Shown here piece after piece: positions 45,848 to 58,600 of a DNA stretch of 64,000 nucleotides. Every line of letters starts with the position of its first letter. The stretch's first letter is position 1. The notes under the pieces were generated by a model, which ran no database searches, was not told the DNA's origin, and worked only from the letters and a program-made list of their open reading frames with translations. A program made the position numbers and the translations under genes. Source of the DNA: Leptodontidium sp. MPI-SDFR-AT-0119 (taxonomy: Eukaryota; Ascomycota; Leotiomycetes; Helotiales; Leptodontidiaceae); the NCBI GenBank assembly GCA_020726505.1, contig JAHLEZ010000007.1, positions 1,922,001-1,986,000 of the forward strand, written 5' to 3'.

Positions 45848-47887
45848 TTAACGAATTTCAAAGGTCTCACCCTCTGCTAAACCAGCGCTCAGCGGTTGCA
45901 CTGCCTCTCCATCCATAAGTCCACTGACAGTGCACGCGCCGATGAGAATATAGTGAGAATCCTTTCTGCGTAAAATTACAGGATGGTCTTGCCCAACAAG
46001 AACACAAACTACATCCCCTGGAAGAATGACATTAGGCATTTGGCTCCTACCGGCCTCATCATCTGTTGTTTTGTTGGGACGACAATAAGGTAGCATACCA
46101 ATGTAGCCTTTGGCAGTATGAAATGCCACATTGTTTATCAGTAGCCTACTATCCATGATAGTCCTGATCGCATAATTATGTGAATCCGTGTCGGAATTCA
46201 TCTCCTCTGAAATTTCCACTATTGACGCGAATACGGCATCAAGGTCAGTGAACACAGACTGGCCAAATCGCACACATAACCCCAGAATTGCTTTCATCAA
46301 GATTGGATCTGCGGCATTGTCGTTGGAAAACTGTTCAATAATTGAGTCGGATTCATGATGCGAGAGTTGCATGACTATGTCTTCGATACCGTTGGCCGCG
46401 TCCAATAACATGCAATAACGGATAACACAGCCCCTTAATTTGTCTGAGTTCTCACTTAGTTCCCTGTGCCTCTTCCGGAAGATGAGCCAAAAAGTGGCCT
46501 CGATTCGCGTCATGCTCGTGGGATATGATTTGATCCCATCGGGATTCAAGATTAGTGACCACCAGTAGTCGGCGAGACTTCGTGGATTATCAATCGCATT
46601 ACCAGAGTTCGGGACGACGGATTTGATTTCATCGCAGCGTATTCCCTTCAACCATATCGTACTCAAGTCTGTAGAAATACGTGCTTCGGCTGGCATTCCT
46701 CCCGAGGCTTCGGACGTGTGTAAGTGAGGATTTTGGTCATATATGGACAAAGCAACCCAATCTGGAGTCCAGGTTGGAACCCCCTCAGTTCTGTCTTCCT
46801 CGATGGTCATTGCCGTCCCCGCAAAATTCAGAGCGGTGAGTTGCGTCGTCAAGGTAATCTAGGACCAGGCAAAACTGCAGTAGACGTCTCGCACTGAAAG
46901 AGAATAGTCTGGCTGGATTTTGAAGTTTATAAGGCCCAGAAGCCCATAAATGTGATCCCGTGGATCTGAGGCATGCAAATCTCGTGTCATATTAAATAGT
47001 AATGTTGGTTCAATTGCTGATAGGTCCCTCGATACTCTCAGATAGGTGAGCAACAACGGGGAATGCGAAAGATAGATCATAGTGCCCAATTTGACTACCC
47101 CCGGAGTCCTGGAAAGTAAAAAAGCGAAGCATGCAGCCGTTTCGAGTTGCTCAAATGTAAATGTATCGCGCCCACAGAAACAAATCAGATCTTTAGCCAG
47201 CATAGTCTCCTGGACTATCCAAACGCGCTGCCAATAGGATCTTGAGAAAAGGGCGTGCAGTGTCTGGACACCAACTTCAATCTCTTCCAATAAGTCACTC
47301 AATCCATCCATATCCATACCTTCCAAATCTAACCCTTCGGCTATGTGTCGATACTGATTGCGTACAGCAAAATCGTTCCCCGCGTTTGATAGACTTTTAA
47401 GCAATCCCATAGCGCGTTTGGCATCGTCATCTGAATCACCGAGCCAAGCAAAGACAGTAGTGGCCCGCTGGTATATCCTTTTCATCATTTGTACTTGGTG
47501 ATTTCGTTCCTCGATGTCGATCTGGTTGATAGAGATAGCATCCACCCAAAAACTCTGGTCGCTGAGTTGCGATCCCATCCCCTTGAGAGCTGAAACCAAG
47601 TTCCGTGAAACCGGGAGAGGCTTTCCATTGACTATGATGTCCTCCAGAGCGGATGAATCGCCCCATTCATACGATAGAGCGACGTACTTAGGATCAGAGT
47701 CTAGTGTCGCATTTGAAAGTGTGCATTTGATCTGCTCATCTCGGGAAAATGGTCTGTTGAATTGAAGAAGCCGGATTTGAGGCTGCGTTTTGCTGAGTGG
47801 TGTGTAGAGGGGAGCCAGTTTTGAGAATTTCGAATCCATCTTGTCTGTTTGGTCTGCGGTATGTTCAAAGCAGGGGGAATGCAACAA
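45848..47887 (-). pseudogene. HET-domain protein with a single nonsense codon
   Basis: One continuous minus-strand frame of 680 codons. Residues 70-76 ALSYEWG, 113-122 FWVDAISINQ, 145-150 VFAWLG and YWQRVWIVQETMLAKDL make a complete HET domain, followed by HASDPRDHIYGLLGL. At codon 343 a TAG (46859-46861) interrupts VYCSFAWS-stop-ITLTTQLTALNFAG. The text on both sides aligns with the family without a gap, so it is a point nonsense change rather than an intron. Beyond it the C-terminal block is normal (GDVVCVLVGQDHPVILRR, IGACTVSGLMDGEA). Met17 (47839) is an alternative start. Such proteins set off incompatibility death; the truncated 342-aa product would still contain the HET domain. Confidence 0.85.
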
Positions 47888-49390
47888 TTCGAAGTTAAGC
47901 TGTCGAGAAAGATGAGGTCGAAGAAGGAGCTGGGATGGTTATGTCCGGCGTCAGGGGCGCAGCAGGCACCCGAGCGAAGCCCAAGGCAGATTTATTTGAT
48001 GATTGGTGCTTGGCACTCGACCATCAGGCTCATACATACGTCGTCAGAACGAAGCTTATAAAACACATGTAACTTGATATACATTCCACTAAGTTATCAC
48101 CTCATTCTATTTCCCATTACTGATCATCGGCGGGGCTTTGGATGCATAACAGATTTATACAAGCAGCCTCTGCTTACCACATCGGCTTGTATCTTTGATG
48201 AAGTGACGGCTGCAAGTAAGCGAGTCTCGAGTCTCGAGTCCCCAGCCACAAAATCCGCTTCAAGCCGCACGATATTCAATTTAGCATTAGCACTAAAAGA
48301 ATCCCTTGTAATGACTACTCGCAATTGTGTGGATTTAAAAAAGGGGGGGTTTTGGTGTTCCTCGCCAGGCTTGTAAATGAACGGATTTCAATTTGGGCTG
48401 CCTTCGTACGGTAAGAGAGAGCTGAATTTTAACTCGACTTCGAGAGAGGTGGTTTAGGAACGCTAGTGGCATTACAAGCACCACGTTTAGGCCGTTGCCC
48501 CTGTTTCTTGTAGTATAGAGATGGAATTTTATATGCTGAACCGGGCAAGGCGGACGATATGTTTTGGCTCCAACGATACTACACGAAACCAGATTGAAGA
48601 TCCCACAATCCCCAACGATAGCAGCATGTCCGCCTTCATTACTCAGTCTTGTAGCTTCCGCCCCAGGTATACATAGAGCAGTATTTCCGTGCTTCAACCA
48701 TCCATCTCTCTCGTGGAGTAAATATCCTAAGCTAAATCAGTATGTGGGTCAATATAGGAGCTCCCGCTTTCTTGTTCGTCATATCACGATTCTCCTTGCC
48801 GCGTCGAATGATAGACCCTGTGCTGAATCTCCAAGATTTGTGCTCTTTCCAAGGACCCCGTAACGTTAAAGTCGTAAATGAACCAGGCTCTCACGTCATT
48901 TTCCGAATCGAAATTCGGAAGGAAATGCACAGCATCGTGGCACTCCGCTTGCAGATTGTTGTTCAGTGGCCGATTGAGATGCTGCATACAAAAGTCTGTC
49001 CCCAGACGATAGACTCGATTTTCTCGTTCGCCTGGGATTTCTGTTACACAGACGCGGATTATGACTCGAAGAGGTTTTTGATCCATTACGAGGAAGGGAT
49101 TCTGCAGAGATAGAACAGCGAATTTGTGAGAGGAATGAGATGATGTGCACGGAACGTTGAAAAGGAGGGCGGGGTACGTTCAGGTTATGTCTGATACGTA
49201 GTAGTCCAATCAATGCACGGACGGGAGCAATCCCCGACTTAGCATCGAGACGAAGCCTCAGCGTTAAGACTTAGGAAGGTTTGGAGCGGCAGCATGGTCT
49301 GAAAGCGACAAGCAAGGGAACATATGCATATATGTATATACAGGTGAGTGGTGGTTTTGATCCAAACAACTATTCAAGAAGCTCAACAGC
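47888..49390. other. Region without a supported gene
   Basis: GC-normal, with overlapping open frames of 60-125 codons on both strands (for example 48742-49113 plus, 48784-49086 minus) but no domain, splice logic or codon bias to prefer one. A decayed gene is possible. Confidence 0.35.
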
Positions 49391-49797
49391 TCAACAGCTC
49401 ATGGTGTCTCTGGCCGAGTTTCGCCTCCACTCGGGGCAGTCCTGACTCAGGTCATCGTCTTGCCAATCATGAGCTCTGCCTCGGATTGGACAACATGGCC
49501 CATTTTGTCGAGCCAAACACCTTTTGATCTCTTTCAACCTCGTTCGATCTTCCCCTCTTGCCTCGTGGGCGTTAGCGTATGCGAATTCTGCGACGCCGTC
49601 GTCACACATCTATAGTCATTTGAAATGTGTTCGAAAAATAGTTGGAAAGACTCGCTCACCTTGTTTGTTGATCTATCTGTCCGTGGCTGGCTGCCTATTT
49701 TACAGGCGACTTGGCCTAAATATCTTGCAAGTTCCCTGAAGCCAGGAGGACTGTCAGTGAACCGATAGCTTGGTGACAGTGCGGCGGATATGCACAC
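49391..49797 (-). CDS. Hypothetical 118-aa cysteine-containing protein, two exons
   Basis: Minus-strand exons 49797-49660 and 49609-49391 are joined by a 50-bp intron with GTGAGC and TATAG ends, in frame (118 aa). The second exon has six cysteines, most near the end (NGPCCPIRG, QDCPEW, MSC). There is no signal peptide or known domain. Support is only the clean splice and frame, so it may be spurious. Confidence 0.3.
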
Positions 49798-50166
49798 TTA
49801 CTCGGATATGGACAGAGAGGTTGGTTGCCCAGGTGAATTGCTTCCTTGAGAGGGAAGGAAACGTGGAACTGGCCCTATTTATGCGTTGCAGGTAGGTGAT
49901 CCAGGAAGCTGAAGTACATATGTAAGGCTACAGCTCATTTACACATATTTGATTGACAGTCAGTCATTCTCACTGCTGTGAGAGTTGGGAGGGCGATTTG
50001 AACTAATGGGGTCGGCAGATCACCCCTCAATAAATCAATCACACAGGTATCATGCATTGAAGGTACAGTGTTGTGCTACTTTGAGTTGGTGGTTAGTCAA
50101 GTTGGAGTTGGAATTGGAAAGAGGGAATTGGAGGGAAATGTGCCTCTTATATCTCTAATGACCGAG

Positions 50167-50880
50167 TTATCCATTGTATCGGCCTTGCCAGCATCTCCTA
50201 ATAATGCCTCCAATCGCCTGTAGAAACTCGGTATTAGGAAACTCACCTTTTGAGTACCGGGTAGAAATTTCTTCGTCAGATAATCCGTTATAAGGAGCCT
50301 GTCTAGTCATGATTTCGTAGAGCACGGAGCCGAACGCAAAGAGATCGCCTTGGACAGACAAAAGAGACCCAGGGCATTCGTGACTAGCCGTTACTACAAT
50401 GGAGAGAGGAGAACCGTCCATTGATGATCCAGCGAAGTTGGCTAGTTTGGCGTTGAGATTCTCATCTAAGAATATGTTTTCACATGTCAAATCTCCGTGG
50501 ATGACACCAGCCCCGTGGATGAAATCGATCGCCTCTGAAATCTGGGTAGCACAGCGCAGTCGTTGTCCGAATCGACATCATGCCTCTTGTTGAACGAGTG
50601 GAGGTCGTGGTTGGGAGCGTACTCCAGGCGGATCCCGACTCAAAGATTCCGTGATAAGATAGGATCCCTTTACGACCTCCGCACTTAGCGAATCGCTCAT
50701 AGATTTGCCTTTCCCTCAATATAAGGCGTACGCGCTCCTCGTCGAAAGAATCAAGAGGTGTTTTGATGATTGTCTTGGAAAACTCATCGAGGACGACCAG
50801 GCCCGTAGTTCCCCAACAACAACGTCTTTCAAGCCGAATCCTGATGGGTATTGAATCTCGTCCTCTGACATTTCGAAGAC
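50167..50880 (-). pseudogene. Protein-kinase-like gene, three frameshifts
   Basis: Minus strand from about 50878: MSEDEIQYPSGFGLKDVV; then after a frame change near 50815, GTTGLVVLDEFSKTIIKTP (glycine loop and lysine) and RQIYERFAKCGG. After a second change near 50635, IRLEYAPNHDLHSF follows, and after a third near 50565, ISEAIDFIHGAGVIHGDL. This leads into TCENIFLDENLNAKLANFAG (50490 onward) and the C-lobe (GDLFAFGSVLYEIMT, EFLQAIGGIIRRCW). The catalytic loop reads HGDLTCEN with the Asp and Asn kept, while DFG is replaced by NFA, so the ancestral protein may already have been an atypical kinase. The fragments overlap by frame only and follow in order. Confidence 0.75.
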
Positions 50881-51178
50881 CGCAGTACTCCCTTTTCGAA
50901 GAACCGATTGCGTGTCGTCAGCATGAGAATTGAGAGAGGTGGCGAGGAGTAGCAACCGACATTAGGTAGAAGCAACGGCGTTGGACGGACGGCAAAATGA
51001 AGATGAGGATATTAGCGAACAGCTGGCAAGAGAAGTAGTAAGGGAAGATAGATTGGTCACAGGTAGACGTACTGGGAAAGCAGTTACTATTGTCGGACGC
51101 GTCAAAGGAGCTTGCTTGCTTGTATTTTGTTTGGGGAGCAGATGCGGGCACGTGGCCTGCAGCTCGAGCTCGAGCCAG
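50881..51178. other. Short intergenic stretch before the IS630-type element
   Basis: No gene; GC-normal. CTCGAGCTCGAG repeats at about 51162-51173 next to the element's left end. Confidence 0.4.
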
Positions 51179-51318
51179 AGCGTCACCGATTTTAGCGAGC
51201 CTCACCCAACCCCCTCTTTTTGGTCCCTCAATTTGCCCTCACTACCACAGTACGGCGAATAACTCGACGACAACACCTCCATTTGATCTACAATTTGGCA
51301 TATATTGAGTTCAACATG

Positions 51319-53340
51319 CCTTTGACTCGTGCTTTTAAGCGCGTGGCGGCTAAAGAGGCAAAAGGTGGTGGAAAATCCAAAAGGGCGCGCAAACCCAACT
51401 AGAACTCGACCGCGGCATTCAGTGCAAATCAACCACTAATTATAAGGAAAACAAAGCGGAAACGACGAGATACTATATCGGAATCGGCGGAGAAGGACGC
51501 AGAGGATATGCCAAATATACCTACGCCAAAGCCTCTTATAAAAAAGAGTAGTGGAAAGACAACTACGCCGGAGGTTATTAATGTGGAATCATCCCTTATC
51601 CCCAGTCGGCCAAAACCTCGTCTTAGGCCCGAATTCAACCCCGAGGCTTTAGGAGATGAGCTATATAGGGTTTCTCTTACTATTACTACTGTTTTAAATA
51701 GTCGACGAAGGACTACTATACTTATTCAACATGATTTCAATAATCCTTTACAAGTAATATTCGCTGAGCTCCGAGCATCTATAGAGAATAACTTTATTCG
51801 GCCATAGTGTAAAGAGAGGATGTTAGACCGGGATAAATACCCTGTATTTTATAGATTAAGCTTTGTGACTGGGAATATAAAGACTAATAGGCAAGAATTC
51901 ATAATCCAACAAGAGCTAGATTAGGAGAACTTGATTACACACTTGAGGCTCTTGAACTACATAGGGAAAGCCGTGGCACAAGGAGAAATCAAACTTAACG
52001 TTATTTAGAAGACAATTAAACAGGATGAGACTCCTCTACTAATATCTAGAGCTACTAAGGCCAAAGGCAAAGGCAAAGGGAAAGGACGACTTAATACTGT
52101 GCAAAAACTGCGTTTTGGACAATCCTAAGACGTAGAGAGCTCTAATAAAGAAGCCGAAGATAATAACGATAGAATTAATACTCCTACGACTTTTAAACCG
52201 CGTGATTCTATGACAGAGCGTGCTAGAGCTCTTAAGAAGTCAGTGAACTAAAGTAATGACGCCTTAGAGAGCACTAGAAAATTAATCTTTAACGCCAACT
52301 CTTACTACGACGAAAGATGCCCAAATAACGCCGGTTATTATTATATAACTAAGAGAGGAGAGCACTATAAAGTTACTCCACTAAAGTAAGTACGTTAGGC
52401 GAAGTTAGTTGTGGCTAGAGAGCAACGAGTAACGATTTAAAGACCCCTAGAGGAATTTTTACGAGCATATTTGATTGGGCATAATCTCATAAGTTAGAAG
52501 ACTACTAGCAAGAGGAAATCTAATCAAATTATAAAAGAAACAGCACTAAAACTTAATTATAAAGACTCTTAACTTGTCGTCGTATACGTTTACATAAGTG
52601 CCGCCGCAAATCAATAAGTGCCTTATTTCGATCAAGGTAAACGCTATACATCGCACAACCCACATAGGTATTACTTCTAACCTTCTCGTGAGGCTCAATA
52701 CGGTCCTTCTTATACCTATAGGCGCGCTTTATTATCAAATACACCGCAGTTTCGCTAAATAGGACGTGAGGGGCGCGCACTAGTACCTTCATCTCTACTT
52801 CACCTAATATCCGATACGGAAGACTCGATATAAAGCTTTAAAGAGTATGTTTTAATAACTAAGACACGACCTGAACGTATTACTACGTTTATAGAGGCTT
52901 TTGAGTTATTAATAGAATAATATATTACACCTGATCTTGCTAAGTTAGCTTAAACGTTAATTCAATGTAGGGTCAAAGTCAGAATAGTCTCATCGATCGC
53001 TGTAAAGGCATCTCTATTTATTCGACAGTTTAACGAAGAACAAAGAGTTACAAAGAACCTCTTAGATCTTAGGAGTAGTGTTCCTAACCCTTAATTTCGC
53101 CTATAAAAGCCTTAAAACGACATCGCTAGAGAGGGAGAGGATAGAGAGTATAAAGAGTATTATGACTTAGAGTATTATAATAGGAATAATAAATTCTTTA
53201 ACGACTACTAAACTAGTGAAGATATATAAAAGGTACTTGAAATTACAGGAATTATAGGCGTATACGAAGGTACTTGTAATAATTTAGCACTAACTGATAA
53301 GGGCGGAAAAGTAAGGTCAAAAAAATATGTAAAATATTAA
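51319..53340 (+). pseudogene. Unassigned transposon-borne reading frame (~673 codons)
   Basis: From ATG 51319 (MPLTRAFKRVAAKEAKGG) to TAA 53338-53340 one frame is maintained, with about twenty in-frame stops but no frame change that I can detect, the signature of RIP acting on a real gene. The N-terminus is basic (KSKRARK), then P/K-rich (TPKPLIKKSSGKTTTPEV, SRPKPRLRPEF). The middle has YPVFYRLSFVTGNIKTNRQE and KGKGKGKGR. Then come ANSYYDERCPNNAGYYYITK and LEEFLRAYLIGHN. I cannot name the family. It may be an accessory transposition or DNA-binding protein, or a captured host gene. Confidence 0.65.
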
Positions 53341-53427
53341 ATTAATAAAAAAAGCCTAGGAAATACACGAATTAAAGGCAAACTAACTACTCTTATATCT
53401 TACAATCGTTCTCATTGTAAAATAGCA

Positions 53428-54432
53428 TTAAATGTTTACTATTTCCGAGAATCTAGCGTGCTTAAAGTGGGCTCTAGCTCTCTGAGCAGTATCTGGGCTA
53501 GTATTAACTTCTTTAGCGGCCTACCCTAGGAACTCTTGATACGTAGTAAACTCTTGTCGTCTCTTCTTGTATTGACGTTAAATAAACTTTTTTAAATTTA
53601 TAAAGCTTTCCTTGATAAGGTTAAAATCAGGAGAATATAGAGGGAGAAAATATATTTATACCCCTCGTCTATTGGCCGCTCTCTTAATTTCCGTTATATA
53701 GCTATAGTAGATTGACGCATTATCGAGTATAATGACGGATCGAGGCCCGGGATATGCGTTACATCGTGGTAATACGTCTTCTAGCATAAAATCCCTGAAG
53801 ATTTCGGCTGTACAAGTGCCCTAAAAAGTGCGAGTATATATATATCCCTCCGTAGTATATGCCGGAAGGATTGATACTCTTTGCCTAGTAGCTAGCCACC
53901 TCTTGACTTTGGTAGGGACCCCTAAAAGAGACCACCCATAGTACCTATCTCCCGTCTTTCTATCACTTCCTAACTCGTCAACAGAGACAATTTAGTCGGT
54001 AGAGTAATATTAGAGCCTGTATTTTTAATCTAGCCTTAATTCCTCGTTTTATTAAGTTGCCACAGCTTTAATCTTCTTCCTAGTGATTTTGATTCTACGT
54101 AGGGCTTTCTAAATAGTTAATATACTAACAGTTATACCCTATGATTCGTATAGAAAGTCGGCGATCTCGTCTAGGTATAACTAAGGCATCTCATCTAAGA
54201 GGATCTTAATAGATTGCTCTATTCCCCACGTAATAATACGTGTAGGACCTCCAGATAAAGGCATAACCTTCTAGCCTAAGCGTACCCTACGAAGTATTCG
54301 GTATATCGATCGAACTGAGGTTTTAAAGTCGCCAGCGAGTATGCGTATATATTTCTTGTCAACTCGCATTCCTAGGTCGCGTAAAGCATCCTTAATGCGC
54401 GCCACAACGCTTCCCTTTAAACGAGGAGCCAT
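53428..54432 (-). pseudogene. IS630/Tc1 DDE transposase, nonsense-riddled
   Basis: Minus strand from ATG 54432 (MAPRLKGSVVARIKDAL) to TAA 53428-53430, 334 codons in one frame with roughly a dozen or more stops, many at expected W. The helix-turn-helix region reads KTSVRSIYRILRRVRLG, then LYLDEIADFLYES and ITVSILTI. The catalytic core has VSVDELGSDRKTGDRYYGWS (first Asp), RVSILPAYTTEGYIYT, SVIILDNASIYYS (second Asp) and LYSPDFNLIKESF (Glu). Order and spacing are those of the DDE_3 superfamily. Length is normal for the family. Confidence 0.85.
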
Positions 54433-54609
54433 TCGCACACGCTAAATTTTTTATTAGCATATAGTACACATGTTGAACTTCAATTTGAGCTACTTACCTT
54501 GCAAATTGAAGGTGGTTTGTTGAAGTTATATGTAGGGGCGTTGATTAGAGGTATGCGCGTCGGGGCCTTTGGACGCGGTTTAGTGAGGCTCGCTAAAATC
54601 GGTGACGCT

Positions 54610-54949
54610 GACACACGTTAGGAAAAGAATTGTAAGTGGAGCTGGCCGAGAAACCTTGGCCAAGAACCGTCCACGCCACATGCCAAACCCCAACCCCAAG
54701 AAATCCAGGTAGTCAAATAAATCACTTTGGAATCTTACCAGCATCCGACACAAATCCAATCTGCCCGAGGGCGTTCCGACCGGCGTATCGCCGTGCAATG
54801 CGGCTGCATCGCCTCATTTAAATAGGTCTGGACGACATACAAGAAAGATCTTCTTAGGCGCAAACTACCTGTGATAGATCCCGCCAGTCACGTCACGAAA
54901 CCGAAACCTACAGTCTTCTAGTTTCTATACATTAGCAATTCTGCTCATC
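54610..54949. other. Intergenic, no gene seen
   Basis: GC-normal 340 bp upstream of the next gene. Confidence 0.4.
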
Positions 54950-55540
54950 ATGTCATTCTTCGCTTTCGGACCTCATGGACTCATACGAAATCCTGTTGAG
55001 GAAGCCTTGTGTCACCGAGCTCATATTGCGAATGTTTACACTGGTATAGCAGACCCTAGAGAGCACGAGGCGTCTGCGCTCATGGAGGTTATTCTTTACA
55101 GCAACATCTTCACCACCCGCGAAAACTTCATGGCGAACTCCCAGCAACCCCCTGCAAGCCAGTCCGACAAAAGGTGCGATATTGTTGTCCGGCATCTCGA
55201 GCAAGGAACCCAGAAAATCAGAATCCTTTGCTTCGTCGAATGCAAGCGGACCAGAACAAAATCAATCATTCAGTTTGACGGCACTGGAGAAGCAGGCAAC
55301 TGAGTACTGTATGTTATGCCTCGAGAGTGAAGAAGACATGGAGTTCGTGTATGCTGTTGCAATGGCTGGCGCCCACGTCAGACTATAGTCATATCGGCGT
55401 GATGGGACTGAAATGGTACCGTTTTGGGGTCCCAACAGTGCTGGGGAATGGAGTTAATACAAAGACCTTGGAGATGATAAAGCTGGGGAGGAGATTGAGT
55501 AACTTGCAAAATCCCATTTCGCCTGAGAAATTGTGAGCAC
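54950..55540 (+). pseudogene. Broken gene of a fungal conserved-unknown family
   Basis: ATG 54950 begins MSFFAFGPHGLIRNPVEEAL; the first frame stops after SIIQFDGTGEAGN. Near 55265 sense passes to another frame, LTALEKQATEYCMLCLES, then FVYAVAMAGAHVRL. This continues in the same frame through TAG (55386-55388, W expected) into SYRRDGTEMVPFWGPNSAG and two TAA codons before AGEEIE and LAKSHFA. The pattern (E-x-Q-x-x-x-YC...FVYA...G-x-x-R-x-W) recalls conserved hypothetical proteins of filamentous ascomycetes; function unknown. It lies 160 bp upstream of the NLR pseudogene on the same strand. Confidence 0.55.
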
Positions 55541-55696
55541 AGACCACCTCAGCCATTTCTGGCGCCAGCTTACAGTAGCGGCTCATCAGTCTTGCTGCCT
55601 TGATACCCAAAAGAAAACCCCGCCTCTCCAACGTAGCCTTATTGTCCAGCTCGGTGATAATTAGACGCCATCGACATCTCGTCTTTATCCATCGAG

Positions 55697-58600
55697 ATGG
55701 ATCCATTAACCGCCATAAGTCTGGCATCGAGCATTGTGCAATTCATCGATTACAGTACCAAGCTCATTCACGGCGCCAAGGAAATCTATGGCTCTGTCAC
55801 GGGTGCCACCGAAGAAAACTATCGTCTTGAGAATGTCACGGCTGAGATGCAGACACTGTCCTTGAAGCTCCTGCCTCGGCAGGATGCCCAACAAACTGAA
55901 GATGAGCAGGCCCTTTCCCGCCTTGCGGCGGAATGCAAGATTCTGTCAGATCAAATTCTTGCCCTGCTAAAGAGCATCAAGCCCAAAGACTTCAATTCGA
56001 AGAGCCAAAGTGTCTGGGCGGCCTTGAAGAGCAAGTGGAACGAGAGAGAAAAGCAAGAGCTAGAGGAGCGATTAAAGAATTGCCAGAGCCAGCTAGAGCT
56101 GCAGTTAAATTTTCTTATGAGGTGGTGCAGCCACGTGGATTGATATTGCTGGAACTAACGCCTATGTAGGTCGGAAACCAAGACTAAATTGGAAGAGCTA
56201 GCCAAGATCGCGAACGAGGAAACAATCCGGCTCGACGTGCTTCAGGGCCACGTGAGGCAGCTTCGTCGAGGGGTCACTGTAACTGAGATCGGCCAACGAG
56301 CCCAAGAGCAGCTTCGCGAACTGCTCAATCTTTCCGAGGCTGCCTGTCAGGCAGTTGCGCAACAAAGCATCCTGAAAGCCCTTGCTTTTAGCGACATGTA
56401 TGGACGTTTTGAGGGTGTTGAAAAGGCGCACTTAAACACTTTCGGTTGGATATATGGCGACAAGCCTTCGCCTAAAGCCGACCCTGATATTGTTGGGTTC
56501 CTACACCATGATGATTCAGACGATGATCAGACCCTACATGAAGACAGTCCCACCGATCGCCAGCCTCAACATGAAGATAATACCGACACCTCGTCCCAGA
56601 TATTGAGGAGCAAAGAGGAAGAAGATGTTGATTTCGACGAGAGTAACAATAGCAGGCTGAAAAGGAGCCAGGACAGTGTAAACGCGGAAAGGAAGGAGCG
56701 AGAAACAAGTTCAAGTACAGTGCCGGAGAATCAACATCAAAAAGACAATCAAAGTGATGAGGATGACGCTTCCGTCCAAAGGGAGAAGTGGACCAATTGG
56801 CTGTCCTCTGGGAATGGCATATTTCATATTGCGGGAAAACTCGGCTCCGGAAAGTCGACCCTGATGAAATTTCTCTGTAGCCATCCTCAAACCAAGGTTG
56901 CATTACAAAAGTGGGCAGGTATGGTTAAGCTTAATGAGAAATGAATTCGACATCTTGAGAATACATACTAACAATCTGACCTCATACAGGGCATCGGAGA
57001 CTTGTTTTTGCTAACTTCTTCTTTTGGAAACCTGGGTCTAGGCTCTAAAAATCACTCGAAGGACTTTTCTGATCTCTCCTGTGTGATGTGCTGAGGGGAT
57101 GCCCGGAACTAATTCTAGAAGTCCTCCCGGACGCATGGAGGCAAGCGATCTCGCCCACTTGGCAGACACACCTAAGTCTTTATTTTTGCAATGAGAAAAT
57201 AAGAACTGGGTTTTATCGACTCATCAAGCTTCGCAACGTCTACGAAAATCATTGCTTCTGCTTCTTTATAGACTGACTAGATGAATATGAGGAAACTGGA
57301 CAGGAAGACTACAAGTCGATGGTAAAGCTCCTTCACGAGTGGACTGCTCTAGCGCTAGACGATGTGAAAATATGTGTCTCAAGCAGAGAATACAATGTCT
57401 TTCTAAATCTCTTCTCCACAGAAAAGAGGCTTCGGCTTCAAGAACTTACGGCAGCAGACATGAAGAGATATATCAAAGATCTGCTAGAGGAGATCGAAGA
57501 TCAAAAGGGGAGAGAAAATCTAATTGACGCCATTGTCAAGAAAGCTGACGGAATTTTTCTTTGGGTTGCGGTCGTGGTCAAATCACTACGCGAACGTCTC
57601 GAAGATGGTTATGATCTCCCTGCACTGGAAAAAGAGCTCGACACGTACCCCAAGGAACTGGATCCTTTGTTCACGCATATTTTGAAGTCAATGAGTAGGT
57701 CTGCGTGGCAGAAGGTCTACCAAATATCCGCCTTGATTGATCTGCTAAAGTCGTACGAACTTAATCTTTCGTTATTCTCAATCTCCTTTCTCGAGAATTT
57801 CGAAAATGATCCAGAGTTTGCCATGCGAGACACCTTCCCGTTTCCAAGCCTGGACGCCGACTCTCTGAGAATCCGGCAGGATTCGATGGGCAAAAGGCTC
57901 AACGGATGCTGCAAAGGCCTTCTGGAGATCAGGGTCGGCGAAACGCCAACTTCGACATCTGCGCCTATCGTCACTTATACGCACCGCTCTGTCCCTGAAT
58001 TCCTGCAAACCTGGAAGCAGGGAGCAGACACAAATTTGGGGCTTGACAAATTCAACCTTGAAATTGCCATCTCTCAATTGATTCTTGCTGAACTACGAGC
58101 TACCAACGATCGCCCGTCAAATGATAACAAGATTCTGAGTCTTACCGTTCGCAGCATCATTAAGATGAGAGCCTTGAGGTCACTTGACCAAGCGCCTTTC
58201 ACCTTCCTAGAGTATTTGCAATCTACTCTACTAGAAGACAATTCTTCGGCTAGTGACTCTTGGAAGTACGTAATTCCCATAGCCGCCAACGTGAGCGCTT
58301 GGTTTGGCACAGGACCCAGGCTATTCGTCACGTCACCTTTTCTCATTTCAGTATTCCTAGGACAAAATAGCTATTCCGTCTGGAAAATTGGAAAGGACTA
58401 CTCATCATTGGTGAGCAATAATTCAAAATTTGTCACACTGTTGGGTTTGCTTTATCGCTCTGTTGATAATTCGGATTACGAAGTGGAGCCACTGGAATCA
58501 ACCGTCATTGCTGACGTCCACGACCAACTGCTGGCGCAAGGCATGTCTCCGCAGACTATGCTGCACAAAATATACTGGGGGAGGTGTGAAACCCTAAGAG

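Larger units (their letters stand above)
51179..54609. mobile_element. IS630/Tc1-type transposon with an extra gene, inactive
   Basis: 3431 bp bounded by perfect 27-bp inverted repeats (51179-51205 and 54583-54609) that start AGCGTCACCGATTTTAGCG. Two convergent reading frames fill it: an unassigned one on plus (51319-53340) and a DDE transposase on minus (53428-54432), their 3' ends 87 bp apart. Both are interrupted only by in-frame stops. I do not find the expected TA target duplication directly outside the repeats (CAG before, GAC after), so the ends or the insertion site have changed. Confidence 0.8.

Noticed and set aside
51100..51205. TA target duplication expected for a Tc1-type element
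   Set aside because: The bases directly outside the two 27-bp repeats are not TA and do not match each other, so I do not claim a target duplication.
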